NCBI RefSeq assembly: GCF_033958435.1
Contig: NC_134137.1
Location: 170,451,501-170,515,500, forward strand
Source of the DNA: Carettochelys insculpta
Taxonomy: Eukaryota; Chordata; Testudines; Carettochelyidae
Direction of reading: 5' to 3'
Length of the DNA stretch: 64,000 bases
Shown here: positions 45,561 through 57,119 of the stretch, one piece after another
Position numbering within the stretch: the first letter of the stretch is position 1
Layout: the number at the start of each line of letters is the position of its first letter
Program-made: the position numbers and the translations under genes
The notes under the pieces: model-generated
What the model saw: the letters and a program-made list of their open reading frames with translations, nothing else
What the model was told of the DNA's origin: nothing
Databases searched by the model: none

Positions 45561-46559
45561 CTTTTAAGTAATGGGTAGGATTACAGGTGAAGAGTTGGAA
45601 TTTCTATAATTTATTTATCCAAGCTTGTAAAATATATATAAAATATTATACTGAGTAAAAAATGTGCAATAGATACAAAAATAGTAGATTGTTGAAATTA
45701 TCCACAGCCTGGCTGGCTCATATGCAAAAGGTATTTAACACTAGGCAAAAACAATGAACATAGATAAATTAATTTGTAGCACATTATTTTAACTGAAACA
45801 AATTAAATTACTGAATTTTGATTACCCTAACAAACAATTGTGGTAGACCAGGGACTAATGTGAATTTTAGTTTTGTGAGTTTTGTTTGATGCATTAAAAT
45901 TGTGGTATCCTGAAAAACACATCAGCAGTGCCAGTGCCACAGACAGTGCGAGTAAGGTGAGTGACATCCACGGACGCCAAAGAAAAAGGGCAACAAAGGA
46001 CTAGTTGGGTGGGACATTTGTGTTTCATCAAAAATATTTGAAAAATATTCTTTGATCCTTAAGTTTGCATATATGGTAATAAAATATTTTAAGGAAGCAT
46101 TTTCAAATTATTTTTTAGATAGATTAATTATTAAAGGCAGTTAAGGTTTGGTATTACACATTGCCACACACCTGTTGTTTCCCACCCTCCCTCCCTGAAC
46201 ACAGGGCTGGGGTGTGTTTCGGTGGCCCAGGGCAACTGCTTGGCTCTCCTGCCCCTAAGACTGGGTCTGCTGTTATTAAGTAGGTGCACAACTGGTTGAA
46301 AAACCCCATTCCTAGAGTAGTTATCAAATATGAAATAGGGTGGTTTTATCTACTGGGGTCCCACAGGACATCAGTCCTGGGTCCAGTACTAGTCTATGTT
46401 TTCATTAATGACTTGTATAATGGAGTAGAGAGTATGCTTATCAAATTTTGGGATGATAGCAAGCTGGAGGTCCCTTCTTATGATTCTGCAATGCTTCTCT
46501 ACTACCCAGGAGCATTAATGATTGTGAAGCACTGAGATGCTGGGCAGATGAGGGGCACA

Positions 46560-48639
46560 TAAGTACCACAATAAGTGGACTCTGACTGCTGTAATGAAAA
46601 TACTATATACCCTGTTGATTGATGGGGGTCAGCCTTTTCAGTGTCTTTCAGGAAGCCTATTGAGTCAAGTAGCGGAAGCAGCCATTTACTAAGATTGGAA
46701 GAAATTTAGCCTAATAAAAGTGTTTTGGCCAGTTTGGTTCAATCTCAGATTTGTAGTAAGTTTTAGTCCAATTTTTATTTTTTTCATCCTTGGGGTAGAG
46801 GATAGATCAGAGAGAGACCAAATTTGTCTTTCTGTAGTGTGCCATTTAGGGAACTGTAGCAGTAATAATATTGCTCTCTGCTTATTCTCTTTATATATTT
46901 TTTTTCTTTATACTTCTAGTCTCTGTGCTGCTGGGTTCACTTGTCTTCCACACCAGGAGATTGAGAGAGAAGTTGCCTGAAATTAGACATTTCTCCCACT
47001 CTGTCTTCTTGCTGTTTTATCCTGTTGTTACCTGAGAATAATTATAGTTATTGTACAGGAAAATCTTCTAAAAGTTTTAAAAGGAAACAATAATAGTTCA
47101 ATCAACTCAAAGGGGAAAATACAAGTAAAATGGCAAAATACATTTTTGAGCAGGGTACAATTGTCCAGGATTGTCAACAGGCAAAGATTTGTTGCCACAC
47201 ATATCTCTTGGGGGGAAAAAAACCTGATTTATGTTGTCCTGTACTTAATGATATATTATTGCTGTGTTAAGGCTGCATATTACTGGGGTTTTTCATTCTT
47301 ATTGGGAAGATTTATTCTTCACAAAAACTTTTCAGCAGAGCTATCAATAAATGAAATAAATTGCCTGTTCTTTGATCTGAATTGGATATCTGTGGGTAAT
47401 ATAATGTGAATTACTATATTCTGTTGTGCTCCTGTTAGCTCCGTTGCTGAGCCGTACTGTATAGTTGGTCATACCACATCCCCTTCCACTCATGTCAAAA
47501 TACTTTGGTAATGTAGAGTTTAGCTTAGTGAAGGAATTCATATCACATTTGTGCAAAATACATAACCAGAGCTTTACCACTAAAAAGCCTATCTCTTGAA
47601 AAGACTGAAAATGTCCAGGCAGATTAAATTTGGATAAATAGTCTGTTAACCGAATGTATAAAATGTAAAGGTAACAACAACAATATTAATGTGTTGTAAT
47701 TACACTTTCCACCAGTAGCCTTAAACTTGACCCAAAAGATGTACACACAAACTCTTTGAGCACACACATAAGTAGCATGAGCTAGATTGTCATAATGGGA
47801 CCAAGGGGAAGCATCCTTACTTCCCTGAGTGGTCATTCTTCAATAATGATTGCAGCATGTAGGAAGAACTTAATCAGGGCAGGAGCTATTTGTTTGATCC
47901 ACTGTCCCTACTGCAAACGTGTAGAGGGGCACATGCGCGAGAGAACCCCCTTTCAGGCATATGGGAGAAATAAACTGGTCCATGAAAGGGGCTCGGTATT
48001 TACCTCCCGACTCAGAGAAATGGAACACAAGATAACTGGAATGCTGATTGGTCTCTGCTCTGTTCCTGGGGAAGTCAAGATAAACTTGCCCCTTAGGGCA
48101 GGTTGCAAAATTACCAGCTAGCTTTGCTCTCTATGTACATCTTAAACTATAAACTAAAAAATTAGTTATAGGCTGTGCGGAATCCCACTGTTATGTTCTC
48201 CTAAAGTCCACAAGAGGAGAACTACCTGTATGATGAGCTCTTTTCCCTTTATTAGCCCAAATATCAGTAGGAACCAACCTTGAACCCTACTGGTCAGGGA
48301 CTTCCTTTTTGTTTTCCAAACGAGGTGATCTACTGGATCTGAGGTACAAATTTTTTTATTGGCATTTGACAGAGTGTTGGTTTGTTAGCATCTGTGGTGT
48401 AAAATGGAAACCTCTGATGAATAATACTAATAACTTTTCATTTTCATTTTTAAACCTTGCCTGCGTGTGGTATTTTGTCTGGCTCTAAATGCACCTGAAC
48501 GTTGACATTTCAAAACAAAGTCATATGTAAGTTAGAAGTATCTGGAAAACCGTTAGACCTAAAATGTCTAAACAGAACCATTTTACTCCTTTGCACCCCA
48601 GACAGATTTTAGTTCAAAGTGAACTCAAATTAATCCTTT
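46560..48639. other. No recognised gene
   Basis: AT-rich DNA with only chance frames. Confidence 0.4.
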
Positions 48640-48719
48640 CTTCACTGGAGATTGCATATTATTTACAGTATCCCATCTAACACCAAGCTTCCATGGTATA
48701 AGACACTACAAATACAAAA

Positions 48720-49290
48720 TAATAGACAATCTCTGTCCCTCACAGTTTAAACAGACAAGACAAACAAAAGATGGGAAGAAATATATCTTGCTCAAGAACA
48801 CACAGAAAGGCTGTGTCTATACTTGCACTCCTCTTTCGAAAGAGGAATGCAAATGAGGGAAATAAAATGCAAATGAGGCAGTGATTTACATATCATGTGC
48901 TTCATTTGCATAATCTCTTTTCAGAATAGAATCTTTTGAAAGAAAAAAAGCAGTGTAGATGGTGTTCTTTTGAAAATAAACCCCATCTTTGAAAGAACCC
49001 TTCTTCCTGTTTTGTTTCAGGAAGAAGGATTCTTTCAAAGATGGGGTTTATTTGCGAAAGAGCCCTGTTTACAGTGCTTTTTTTCCTTTCAAAATAATCT
49101 AGTCTGAAAAGAGATTATGCAAATGAAACACAGGCTATGCAAAGCAGTGCCTCATTTGCATTTTTTATTTCCCTCATTTGCATTCCTCTTTCAAAAGAAG
49201 TATGCAAGTGTAGACACAGCCAAAGCGAGTGTCAGAGCAGGATTAGATCCCAGGTTTCCAGTCCCATGGCTTACACACTGGCTCATGCTG
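48720..49290 (-). repeat. MIR-type SINE, antisense, split by foldback MITE
   Basis: GCTCAAGAACACACAGAAA (48790-48808) resumes at 49225 as GCGAGTGTCAGAGCAGGATT, AGATCCCAGGTTTCCAGTCC, matching the antisense MIR order (TTGCCCAAGGTCACACAG, CAGAGCCAGGATTCGAACCCAGG). The left portion (48715-48780) resembles sequence often found beside it but is too diverged to be sure. Confidence 0.6.
48809..49221. mobile_element. Full-length foldback MITE, Harbinger-type ends, AAA target duplication
   Basis: Two arms of about 200 bp (48809-49009 and 49020-49221) are near-perfect inverted copies around a roughly 10-bp loop. Ends GGCTGTGTCTATACTTGC and GCAAGTGTAGACACAGCC. Inner blocks include ATGCAAATGAGG and CCCCATCTTTGAAAGAA. 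AAA flanks each side (48806-48808, 49222-49224), and the MIR host reads through. Transcribed, it would form a very long hairpin. Confidence 0.85.
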
Positions 49291-49329
49291 CCTCCCAGCC
49301 CTCATGCATGCTGCCACCATACCACATAT

Positions 49330-49670
49330 CATGCTGCTGTAGGGAAGTGTCCCCCCAGTGGCTAAGATACTGGGGGCTTTGCTGCTGCTGGGGAAAAGTC
49401 TTCCCCGGTGGCTAAGGGACTTGATGCTGCTGGGGAAAAATCTTCCCTGGTGGGTAAGAAATTCAGGGTTTTGCTGCTGCCATGGGGAAGGACCACTTCA
49501 ACTGCCCCCCCCACTGATCTCCTCCCCCTCTTTGCCCTTACCGGGCCTTGCTGCATCCAGGGAAAAGTGTCCTCCGGCAGCTAAGACACATGGGGACCTT
49601 TGCTGCCACTGGGGAAAAGCCCATATGGGGCTTGCTGCTGCTGGGGGGAAATCTCATGAGCTGGTAGTGG
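49330..49670 (+). repeat. Degenerate minisatellite
   Basis: Units of roughly 50-60 bp built on TTGCTGCTGCTGGGGAAAA and TCTTCCCCGGTGGCTAAG recur about five or six times with drift (49375, 49420, 49465, 49545, 49595, 49628). It creates a Ser/Pro/Ala-rich chance frame on the minus strand. Confidence 0.65.
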
Positions 49671-49717
49671 GGGCTTATTCCCCATGAAAGGCCCATGTCA
49701 ACTGGGCCGTCAGTGCT

Positions 49718-50000
49718 TGCTTCTTTTTTCCTGCACTTTTGTGTCCTCTTTCTTCTCACTTTAAAAAACAGTGTGGACACCTGTATTATTTTCAGGGATC
49801 ACCTGCATGCAATGATGGGAGGTGGGACACTCAGTGGATGGCCTGTTGAGAATACAATCGTTGCGCCTGTGCTGGCAATGTAATGTGGGGGGAAAGCCAA
49901 AAATTCTTTTTTCCTGCACTTTTCCATCCTGTTTCTTCTAACTTTGAGGGTCCTTGCATTATTTCCAGGGATCGACATATTTTCAGGGATTGGGAAGGGA
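49718..50000 (+). repeat. Diverged direct duplication of about 80 bp
   Basis: TTCTTTTTTCCTGCACTTTT followed by CTTTCTTCTCACTTT and ATTATTTTCAGGGATCACC (49721-49803) recurs at 49903-49978 as TTCTTTTTTCCTGCACTTTT, GTTTCTTCTAACTTT and ATTATTTCCAGGGATCGAC. Spacing about 183 bp. Confidence 0.65.
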
Positions 50001-50252
50001 ATGAGGAAAATGCAGTGTGGGAAGACGACAACAAGACCAGCGATCCTACCCAGAAAGCTATAGAGATGAGGGAACTGTGGGATAACTTCCCACAATACAC
50101 TACTACAACAGTTGATATTAGCCAGTTTGTATGTGGCAGCAATGAGTCAACTTTGTGAGGAGCACATGGAAGGTGAGGATGGTCAAATTCGAATTTATAA
50201 ATTCCAGAATTAGAAAATTGATATAAACAAATTTGAATGTATCATATAGTGT

Positions 50253-50268
50253 AGATGCAGCCTGGGTG
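50253..50268 (-). repeat. Isolated Harbinger-like terminal repeat
   Basis: The reverse complement GGCTGCATCTACACTA closely matches the right end of the element at 59658 (GGGTGCATCTACACTA). No partner end was found upstream, so the element it closed is probably decayed. Confidence 0.45.
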
Positions 50269-50269
50269 G

Positions 50270-53200
50270 GCTTCTCTAGAGAGAAATCACCCCAGAAGTT
50301 TTAGGCTGCTAGATGGGTCAGAGAGATACAACCCACGGCATATGTCTGAAGGTTAACTGATTGGACATCTTCTGATTAAAGGCACGTACGCAGCCTATGG
50401 GTGAAATAATGTACTCTATAATCCAGAGTAATTTCAGCAAGCCTCCTAGAGAACACCTGCTTCTGGATTAGGTAGCACCAACCCACAACTTCAGTGGGCA
50501 ACAATAGATGAGTATGCTCCACTCCCATTTCAGAACACAACATTTCAGAAAGTAACATGTAGTAAACTCCAAACACCCTACTTACCACCCTTCCTTCGAA
50601 GGAGCGTGGTAATGTAGACACAGCTGGGGAGGGGATAGGACAGGCCCAAACACAAAGCAAAGAGGGTGAGAAGGAGAAGTTGTTCTTGCTGTGAATCCCA
50701 GTGGACAGAAATACAAACATGGAGGTGTTTGACCACAAAGTAGGACTTCTGGGTGGTACAGGCACAATTGCTTTGTGGGCAAGTATGGGAAACAGGAAGC
50801 TGGAACCACCACTAAGACAGGAGAGTGAGCTGAAGAAGGAATGTTACCAGCTGGTAAGAGGGGATGGTGTTTGACAGACAGCAGGGGATGCAGGGATATG
50901 AATGGGGCTCCAGGCCATGATGGGGTTTCAAGAGCTGAGCTGTGGCAGGAGGTCTTTGGGGCTGGGCCGGGGGTGTATTCAGGCTGGGGAGGAGGTGCCA
51001 GGTTCAGGCTGCCCTTTCCTGTACTGCCAGAGTTGAAAATCAGAGGTTATCTTTATGAATTGAAGTGAACCTAGCAGTTGTTAAACCAAATTAGGCCTCC
51101 TTCCTATAGTTATGATTGTTGTGACAAAGCACCAGATGCCTCGGAGGTACAGACTGACAGACCAGTGCAAGTTTTCAATAAAGCCCCAGAGTGAAGCTTA
51201 CTTCAAGCTGCTCTTCTTTTCTGGGGCGCTCATTTCTATGTGCAAGCTGGAAATCATGATACTGAGCTACTGGAAGGGTCCCAAAATCATCTAACCTGGA
51301 GCTGCTCGAAATGTAAGCACAATGTTCGGCTGAGATCACCCTTAGAACGGATTACTCTGCAGAAAAAGTTAACAATTTTATTATTTTCATTGAAATTTTT
51401 CATAGAAAATTGTGACTTATAAGGTGAAATATCAAAAACCGAAATATTTTGACTCCGATTAGACCCTCAGCGTCTTGTGGGAGTTGTGGTTTGGGTGCCT
51501 CTATACTCCCTCTGCATTCTGTGGGTTAGGTTCTCTGGCTGGATTACCTTTGCCATGAAATGCCCCCTCCCTGGTTCTTTTTTGGGGGTGGGAATGCTGA
51601 AGTAATATTATTTATAGAATTGGCTAAAACCCTGCATACACATTCCTTGGGAAACTGACATTTTAAAATATCTTAATGTGAAAAAATACCGTTAAAAATT
51701 CTCTCAAGAAATGAAATTTTCAAGAAAATTGAGTTTGGGAACCGTTGAAACACAGCTACAGAAGCATTTCATTTGTTAAGCTCTGAGCAGTTTGTTTCAA
51801 CTTTTATATTCTGTCCAACTATAGTTTTGTAGAAATGTTGAAAATGTAAAATAAAAAGCAAAGTGCTTCAACTTTATCCAGACAAAATATTTCAATGAAA
51901 TTGAAAACTGATAAAAAGGATACATTCCTATGAAATGTTTTAATGTAGTAGAATCAACGTTTTCTGGTGGAAAGCTGTTCCATCAAAGTTTTTGATCAAC
52001 TATAATTACTTAATTGCCAAGGGAAATGTAGAGTTTTGAAGGACAGGCTTTGTAAAAAATCACCATGTGATAGCTAGTGTATGCTGGGAAATATTCTAAT
52101 CTCAGTTACTGCACATCTACGTGAATGTGGAATCTGTGAGGTTCAAAGTGACCTGCAAAAGGGAAACTTTATTAGAGCCCATGGAGTTGCCCCAGATTGG
52201 AAATACTGTGAGAACAGAATTTGACCCATTGGGTTCATACTGAATATGGGCCTAGTGGTGTGCAGTAAATAGTGTTGGGTAGTTTAGAGAAATATGGAGG
52301 TAATGGGAGTGTTTGCCTCTTAGCTGATTCTTACCTGAAGTGATCGCTATCATAATTTTCAATATATTCTCAGAAAGTCCTCTTTGCTCTCTTTGCCAAA
52401 GCAATGGAATGATATTGCAGCACTGAAACATACTGACTGATATCACGCGCCTGTACCCCAGCCTACAGTTTCTCATGTTGAATTTCATTACTCATTTTAG
52501 AACTAAACTTACCTCTGTCCCACACAGACCTGGTGTTGTCTCACTCTTCTGTGTCAGTGGCACCAAGTAACATCAAAAATGCTCACTCTTGGAACGACGA
52601 TTAAAAATATAGACATTAACTAAATGTCTCCCATAACAGAGCTTCCTCCTCTGTTGCTTTTCTGTGTCTGTCTCTAGAGGATTTTGTTCAACATTAAAGG
52701 GACAGCAACCTACCCACATTTGGGGGGAAAGAGTGGGTTGGGAGTGACAATTCACCAGAAATCTTTGCAGTCTGGAATTATGATGTCAAAGGGTTGTGGC
52801 AGTCACTAGTTTGGGGTGTGGGATCAACAACAGGCTGAGTAACCTGTGTACAGCCTCTTACGTACTGTTTCCCCCTGAATTGGTTTGTCACGACACAGCA
52901 GATTTCACAGGGTAAGATTATTCATTTCATGGAACCTCAGTTACATTGGCATGGGCCTCAGGTTAGGTCCAGCATGTGAAGAGAGATGGCAGCATGTTGT
53001 TTTGTGTCCTTCAGCTGGGTTCCTGAGTGTTGTGCTGACATCTCAATTACGTGATACTGCCCTGATTATTTATTACACAGCTGATGGTTTGGAATTCTCC
53101 AGAGACAGGCTCTCCTTTTGTAGGTATTGGTGTGACACAAGAAACGCAGTCTCTGGAGAACTCTAAAACAACAGCTCTACAGGTTAGACATTTTTCACCA

Positions 53201-54720
53201 TCAGTCAATCACTGTGTGGGATTTGGGAGGACCACATCCCCTTTTTGGAACCCACATGATGATATTTTATTTGGGTACGCAGATGATGGAAAAGTTCATA
53301 GAATGATTAGAAAATATTTTTACTGTATTATATTTACTCAACCAGATAACGACTTAACTCTGTGCCGCAAAACCAGATCATATGTTAAAGATCTCAGAGG
53401 AACTTCAAATGAAGCCTGTTTAATAGAGTAGTGCTCATTAGGGTGTTGGCTTGCTTCTTACTTGCAAACCGCCAGCCATCTGCTCTCTCTCTCATACGGT
53501 ATGTCTACTGCACACTCATTTATGGAGGTGTATACAGTACATATTCTGCACTCCCAGCTAACAGGGCATAAATGGCAGTGTAGAGGGTGAGCTGATGCTT
53601 AGATGAACAGAGCACAGACACTACAGAGCCTTATAGTTTTCCCCCCCACAGAGCGCTAGACACCCACACAGTGCCTCCCGCATCTAGACTGCTGCTGTTA
53701 GCAGCATAGTGTCCACTGACTCCTTGCTGAGTAACCTATCCTTGATATAGGGAAAGCTGCAGTAGCAGGGTAAAGGCTCTGGTAGCCCCTTCCATAGAAG
53801 CTGCACATTACAGCATGGGCAGCTTATTTTTTACTGAGGCTACGTGTAGCCTAGGTGCTGCTGCTAGTTCAGACAAAGCCTTATTAGTGAGGTAAATCAT
53901 TAATCAATCCCTGACGTAGGTGATGGAACTAGGACTACTGGGGGTGCTGCAGCACCCCTGGGTTGAAGTGGTTTCCTATGATGGAGTCTTGGTTTGGTAC
54001 AATGGTTCTCCGAACCCCACTGTGCAATTTGTTCCAGCACCCCTGATCCCTGCAGTATCCGAAACCAGCGGCCAGGGCATGAAGCAGGCTATCACTGATC
54101 AATGGAATGTTCCCTCCATTGGTGCTCCCGTAAGTGGTTATGAATTTTGAAAATAAGATAAAGGACTGATGAGTTTAACTCTAGAGCAGGTGGTCTGCTG
54201 CTGTAGGGGATACAACTATTATCTTAACAAAACAGAGTTATAAATACACTAACTGGTAGTATTCGATCACTTCTGTCTTTAGAAGAGTGCAGTCCCTTCA
54301 CTCCTCTTCTCTAGATGCCCTCTTAGGGCTTTTTGCCATGCAGTCTTTGCTCCACTTGAGCTCTACTGGTTTCAGACAGACACAGAATGATACAAATTTA
54401 CACTGGCATGCAGGAGTTTAACTGTTATATGTCATTTGGCTAAATCCAGGGTAGTGAGTTATACTGGGGTAACTGCGTCTGCTCTACACATTTCATTGAT
54501 ATGGAAAATACCAGTAAACCCAAAACCAAACAACAACCAACTGAAACAGTTTATGCCAATACAAAACTGGTGTGCAGATCAGGCCATAGAAGAAGGGGAA
54601 GTCTCTCTTCTCTGTATGTGTTTTATAATCTTGTCCCCATTCTTATCCAATGGCTGTTATACATGAATATTTTTATTGAACCATTGTAAATTAAATTAGG
54701 TGTCTTGAAAGAGTGTTTAT
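50270..54720. other. No recognised gene; old repeat texture at 51.3-52.0 kb
   Basis: No exon recognised. 51360-51960 is rich in GAAATTTT/AAAATTTC words, with a central GC-richer block (CTCAGCGTCTTGTGGGAGTT near 51467, and TGCATTCTGTGGGTTAGG near 51511) that resembles a recurrent reptile repeat I cannot name. Confidence 0.35.
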
Positions 54721-54721
54721 A

Positions 54722-55620
54722 AAATTCATAGACTAGAAGGCCAGAAAAGATCACAGCCAGCCTGTAGTCTGACCTTCTGCGTAATACAGGCTGGCTTCAA
54801 TTGCAATGTCGGTTTTGGAAAAAAATATGCACTCTGGATTTTAAAAAGATTGATAATGGAGAATCCGCCACTATTTTTGATAAATTGATCCTCTGTTAAA
54901 AACGCACATCTTATTTCTAGTTTGAATTTGTCTAGTTTCAACTTTCAGCCATTGTACCCTCTTACACCTTTCTCTCCTAGACCGAAGAGCTTATTTAGTA
55001 CTGAAATCACCCATGAATCTCTTCTTTGTTAAAGACAGACCCTGTTGAGTCATACAATTAAGCATGTTTCTCTAGCTCTGAATCATTCTTGTGGCTCTTC
55101 TCTGAACCCTCTCCAATTTATCAACATCTTTCTCAAACTCTGGGCACCAGAACTGGAGACAGTATGCCAGAAGCAGTGCACTAAAATCAAATACAGAGGT
55201 AATATTACCTCTCCACTCCTCCATGAGATTCCTCTGTTTACACATCCAAAGATTTCATTAGTCCTTTTGGTCAGGGCTTTGCAGTTAGAGCTTATGTTCA
55301 TCTGACAATCCACCATGACCCCCAAATCCTTTTCAGAGTCACTGCTTCCCAGGATAGAGTTCCCCATCCCATAAGTACGGCTTGCATTCCTTGTTCCTAG
55401 ATGTAAGACATTGTACTCCACCATACTAAAATGTGTATTGTTAGCTTGGTCCTAATTTACCAAGTGATCCAGCTTATTCTGTACCAGTGAGGTCAGTGAT
55501 AAAAATGTCAGATAACACAGAGCCAAAAAATGATCACTGCAAGGCCCTTTTAGAAACATTCCCCCACTATATGAATACTCTGGAGAAAGTGTGATCCTTT
55601 TTATTGACTTGCTCAGCCTC
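54722..55620 (-). pseudogene. LINE (CR1/L3-like) C-terminus and 3' end, antisense
   Basis: Minus-strand frame VEYNVLHLGTRNASRTYGMG, then SDSEKDLGVMVDCQMNISSN, CKALTKRTNEIFGCVNRGIS and LPLYLILVHCFWHTVSSSGA is the region between the RT thumb and C-terminus of CR1/L3-type ORF2. The 3' end near 54725-54800 reads (antisense) TCATAGACTAGAAGGCCAGA, the familiar end of an old LINE family. 55440-55620 continues upstream RT-like text in degraded form. Non-functional. Confidence 0.75.
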
Positions 55621-56022
55621 ACTCATGTGAATTTTGGGTATTTGTATTGACTGGTGTAAATTTTTTCATATAAACTGTTTTAGTGATTTAGACATAAACA
55701 GGAAAACTTCACATTAAACAATTGACTGGATACTTGCCAGAATTTATTGGCTGTTAGACAATAAAAAAAAAAACTATAGCATATAGGAAATCAGTTTTTA
55801 GAAACATTTCCTGATCACTATGGCAGTTGCCATTAGTATGTCTGCTCATCGTCTAGCATGTTGTAAGTATGCTGCAACATGAGAAAACAATATCATGTCA
55901 ACTTTAGATAGCAAAGGGCAACAGGCGAAGGAGAATGGGGTATGCAGTCTTTTTTCTGAGGCAGTAGAGAAAGAATACTCTGTTGTATTAGATCCCTTGT
56001 CCTATACAAATATTGTTGGTTT

Positions 56023-56415
56023 TGTGACAGACTGCTGGCTAAAAAGAGTGAACCAGAGCTCTGCCACACCAGCTGAAGGAGAAAGGGTAACTGGCACTGG
56101 CTGAGTAAGCCCAAACAGGAGAGGAAAATGGGGAGCAGCTTCCAGCCTCGTTAGCCACAGGGTGGTATAAGTCTGTCAGGAAGGCAGTAGGGGGAGAGGA
56201 ATGGGAGGAGCCAGGGATTAGAGGGCTGTGCTTTACCAGCTAGCTGCAGGAACTAACAGTCACTGAGTAGACTGTGATGAACCTTTGTATATAGAAGTTG
56301 GTGGGAACGGACGTGGACAATAAAGGCCATAGCTGATTGCACAAGAAGGCCTCTGACTGGTCTGTGGGTTCAAAAGTGGTCCAAAGCTGAGGGGCCTAGG
56401 TCTGAACCTGTTACA
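56023..56415 (+). mobile_element. Possible solo LTR
   Basis: Ends TGTGACAG and CTGTTACA are inverted with one mismatch and start TG / end CA. Inside are a TATA-like TTTGTATATAGAAG (about 56284) and an AATAAA signal (about 56319). The flanks GGTTT and GGGTT are only a partial duplication. No internal retroviral sequence adjoins it. Confidence 0.45.
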
Positions 56416-57119
56416 GGGTTTTTTAAAAAAAATCATTGCCTTTTCAGTGTGTGAATTTCTGCTTGACTAAAGGGAGCATCCTTAACTCACTCAGACACAT
56501 GTTTATTGTATGAGTTACAAATCTCAAATCTGTATAACTAATTTCTGCCTGGCCTGGTGGTGTCCTTTTTTGGTTTTAGACACAGCAGTCTAACAAAGAT
56601 CAGTTCCTGGTGCTGCCACATCACCCAGAGTTTGGATATGGATTCCAAGTTTGTCTGAGACTTCCTGGATGAAGAGAGAACAAGTACAAACAACGTGCAC
56701 AAGTTTTATGGCATAACTCCTTTGATGTACTTCACGCAGAGTCAGCACTAGGTCCAAGCAGCTCAAGGGGCCCCCATTTCCATTTTATTGTGTGTCGTGT
56801 GTCAGGGACCTTCAGAATTCCCTGCTTAGGATCCCCAACAGGCTAGTGGCACTAGCTTCAGGGGGAAATACTTGCATCTTTCCTCTGCTAGAAGGGAGGA
56901 TTAATGTGATGGTGGGGGCTTAAAAGGGTAGAAGTAACAGGAGGAAGATGGGGGGAGAGATCTCAGTGTAAACCTTCCTGAAAAATAAAATAGATACTAA
57001 ATACAGGAAATCGTAATGCTGCCTAATTCCATTTGCTACCATAAGGCGGAGTACTTTTTCATAATTGTCTGCATGGGAAAAGAGATGGGAATATTCACAG
57101 GACTACCTATGACTTGATG

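Larger units (their letters stand above)
40316..46269 (-). mobile_element. hAT transposon (ZMYM1-like), with nested CR1
   Basis: 5,954 bp including a 2.2-kb nested CR1. The ends CAGAGCCAGTCCTAAG and (reverse complement of the right end) CAGACCCAGTCTTAGG are inverted repeats with three mismatches. Subterminal CTGGTGGCCCTGGG and TGGCCCAGGGC are also inverted. Flanked by CTGCTATT (40308-40315) and CTGTTATT (46270-46277), an 8-bp target duplication with one mismatch. The transposase reads on the minus strand from about 45540 to 40885. Confidence 0.88.
40010..46475 (+). pseudogene. L3/CR1-like LINE RT relic, split by hAT element
   Basis: The left part (40010-40315) encodes degenerate RT, with SQHGFVKNKLCQANLLS and a decayed form of the SKAFDTVPHNALLSKLGKCGLDETAI block. 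The right part (46278-46475) continues directly: VHNWLKNPIPRVVI, then a block equivalent to SVLGPVLVYVFINDL and the degraded catalytic site LIKFWDDSKLE. Removing 40316-46269 plus one duplicated 8-mer restores an in-frame junction (…DETAIK, stop, VHNWL…). Several stops and shifts mark it as old. Confidence 0.8.
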
